NCBI GenBank assembly: GCA_031284195.1
Contig: JAITAI010000275.1
Coordinates: 1-6,365, forward strand
Direction of reading: 5' to 3'
Length of the DNA stretch: 6,365 nt
Source of the DNA: Treponema sp.
GTDB taxonomy: Bacteria; Spirochaetota; Spirochaetia; Treponematales; Breznakiellaceae
This document shows, piece by piece, positions 6,301 to 6,365 of this stretch (within the stretch, counting starts at the first letter, position 1; every line of letters begins with the position of its first letter). Below the pieces are notes generated by a model that saw only the letters and a list, made by a program, of their open reading frames with translations, did no database searches and was not told the origin of the DNA. The position numbers and the translations under genes were made by a program.

Positions 6301-6365
6301 GAATATTCCGGGTTTATTCCTGACACCTATATTGATTCCCCCCAGGAAAAGATGGAGGTCTACAA
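3307..6365 (+). CDS. mfd: Transcription-repair coupling factor Mfd (TRCF), cut by the window end
   Basis: Mfd is a cytoplasmic ATP-dependent DNA translocase that pushes stalled RNA polymerase off lesions and recruits UvrA for nucleotide excision repair. The frame is open for 1019 codons without a stop. In order: a UvrB-like N-terminal part with FPWWGALPYQDLSP (85-98), GER (102-104) and GEFALRGEVLDIL (180-192); a variable linker including SFFGNVNYLREEF; a CarD-like RNA polymerase-interacting domain at about 470-540 (ELNPGDFVVHVNYGIGLFKG); and RecG-like helicase lobes. Helicase motifs are Walker A GDVGYGKT (625-632), DEEQ (726-729), SATPIPRTL (752-760), STTIIENGIDIPN (864-876) and QLYQLRGRVGRSDR (892-905). 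The TRG translocation region includes EIRGAGNLLG (948-957). Only the C-terminal autoinhibitory domain, about 120-150 residues in the family, lies beyond the edge. The ATG at 3307 has no clear Shine-Dalgarno sequence; an in-frame TGA at 3268-3270 limits extension. Key residues look intact. Confidence 0.97.
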   Translation, partial: MNTLSFPSLLSQVSVSPGIQQVVSAFKQGQFPLEIEAVEGSLAAILLSLLSETSTVPFLVVVPTETDATHLAADLQTLRTPALVFPWWGALPYQDLSPRSGVLGERTKVLSLLLAGEDALEPCRIVIASQRAFLSPVPSPEYLSSFLIPLKPGDTLDTTALVATLVNYGYTRVPKVQVQGEFALRGEVLDILMGGDETAYRILCNFTKIESIKRFDPLTQTSQTQVPQLLLRFFSHPVHRDVGSRIDFRFTVSEDRAAVEALMDARKGQAKDDAVLEPKKPSLETPTQGNIKMYFEEGAVCFIDKERLENAQESLERECRNLYAKACREREVPRPEEVLLNFKELFQSSPRRFSFMGMKGGGEPGARRFSLAGEPPRSFFGNVNYLREEFAALTKEGWEILVAAESDVQASRIRELLKDEASVSVRFLPLSAGFALPDSKLMVVQENEIFGRRRRPPRSLKTVRSRAIDTFVELNPGDFVVHVNYGIGLFKGIERIHALGHERDYIKLEYAGEEFVFVPIEQVNLVQRYIGNEGSPPRLDKLGSKSWENRKSRVKQSVEDIAQKLITLYSKRKAAQGFSFPEDSEWQTMFEAAFPFEETEDQLRCVEEIKADMESPHPMDRLVCGDVGYGKTEVAVRACFKAIMGGKQVAFLAPTTILAEQHFENFQERFSQFPIRLAMLSRLVERSAMKKTLQGIKAGTIDLIVGTHRLIQKDVIFKNLGLLVIDEEQRFGVKDKERLKELKTNVDCLILSATPIPRTLHMSLLNIRDMSLLATPPQNRHPIETVIEEYSEERLTAAIRREVARGGQVFFLHNRVESLTDTQRRIERLVPEMLVDTAHGQMDPQDLEDVMHRFIHGGFHVLVSTTIIENGIDIPNVNTIIIDRADMYGVSQLYQLRGRVGRSDRVAYAYLFYPQDRSLSEVAMKRLQVISDFTELGSGFKIALKDMEIRGAGNLLGREQSGDIYSVGFDLYLRLLDDAVKRLEDAQYEAETETLLELEYSGFIPDTYIDSPQEKMEVY

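Overview
The window (about 50% G+C over most of its length) reads like a free-living or gut spirochaete, most plausibly a Treponema-type genome. This is an inference from the style of the lineage-specific proteins and the domain make-up; no rRNA or other decisive marker is present.

Layout. (1) Positions 1-531 carry no intact gene. At the left edge is what looks like the first 13 codons of an IS1182-type transposase, on the minus strand and running out of the window. Next comes a strongly structured stretch (about 86-251) made of nested perfect inverted repeats bounded by an 11-bp inverted repeat pair. It is followed by an AT-rich, gene-free stretch: 34 G/C in the 120 bases 301-420, about 28%. 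(2) Positions 532-3232 hold three minus-strand genes in tight order, read from right to left. They are an exported protein of unknown function (GTG start), a cytoplasmic protein with a degenerate receiver-like N-terminus and a PilZ-like C-terminus, and an AEC-family (auxin efflux carrier-type) membrane transporter with a TTG start. The 12-bp and 25-bp gaps, each with a good Shine-Dalgarno sequence, suggest one operon. (3) A short divergent intergenic region (3233-3306) contains a perfect 7-bp dyad. (4) From 3307 to the right edge runs mfd, the transcription-repair coupling factor, intact for 1019 codons and cut only by the window end.

How they fit together. Mfd removes RNA polymerase stalled at DNA lesions and recruits UvrA; it is a core gene. 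The three divergent genes have no obvious tie to repair. Their grouping hints at an envelope or transport function with a possible c-di-GMP-type (PilZ) component, but the specific function cannot be read from the sequence. The most unusual DNA is the palindromic element at 86-251 next to the putative transposase start. Three of the four coding regions are ordinary genes of known families or a typical lineage-specific exported protein; I do not see a clear new multi-gene system here.
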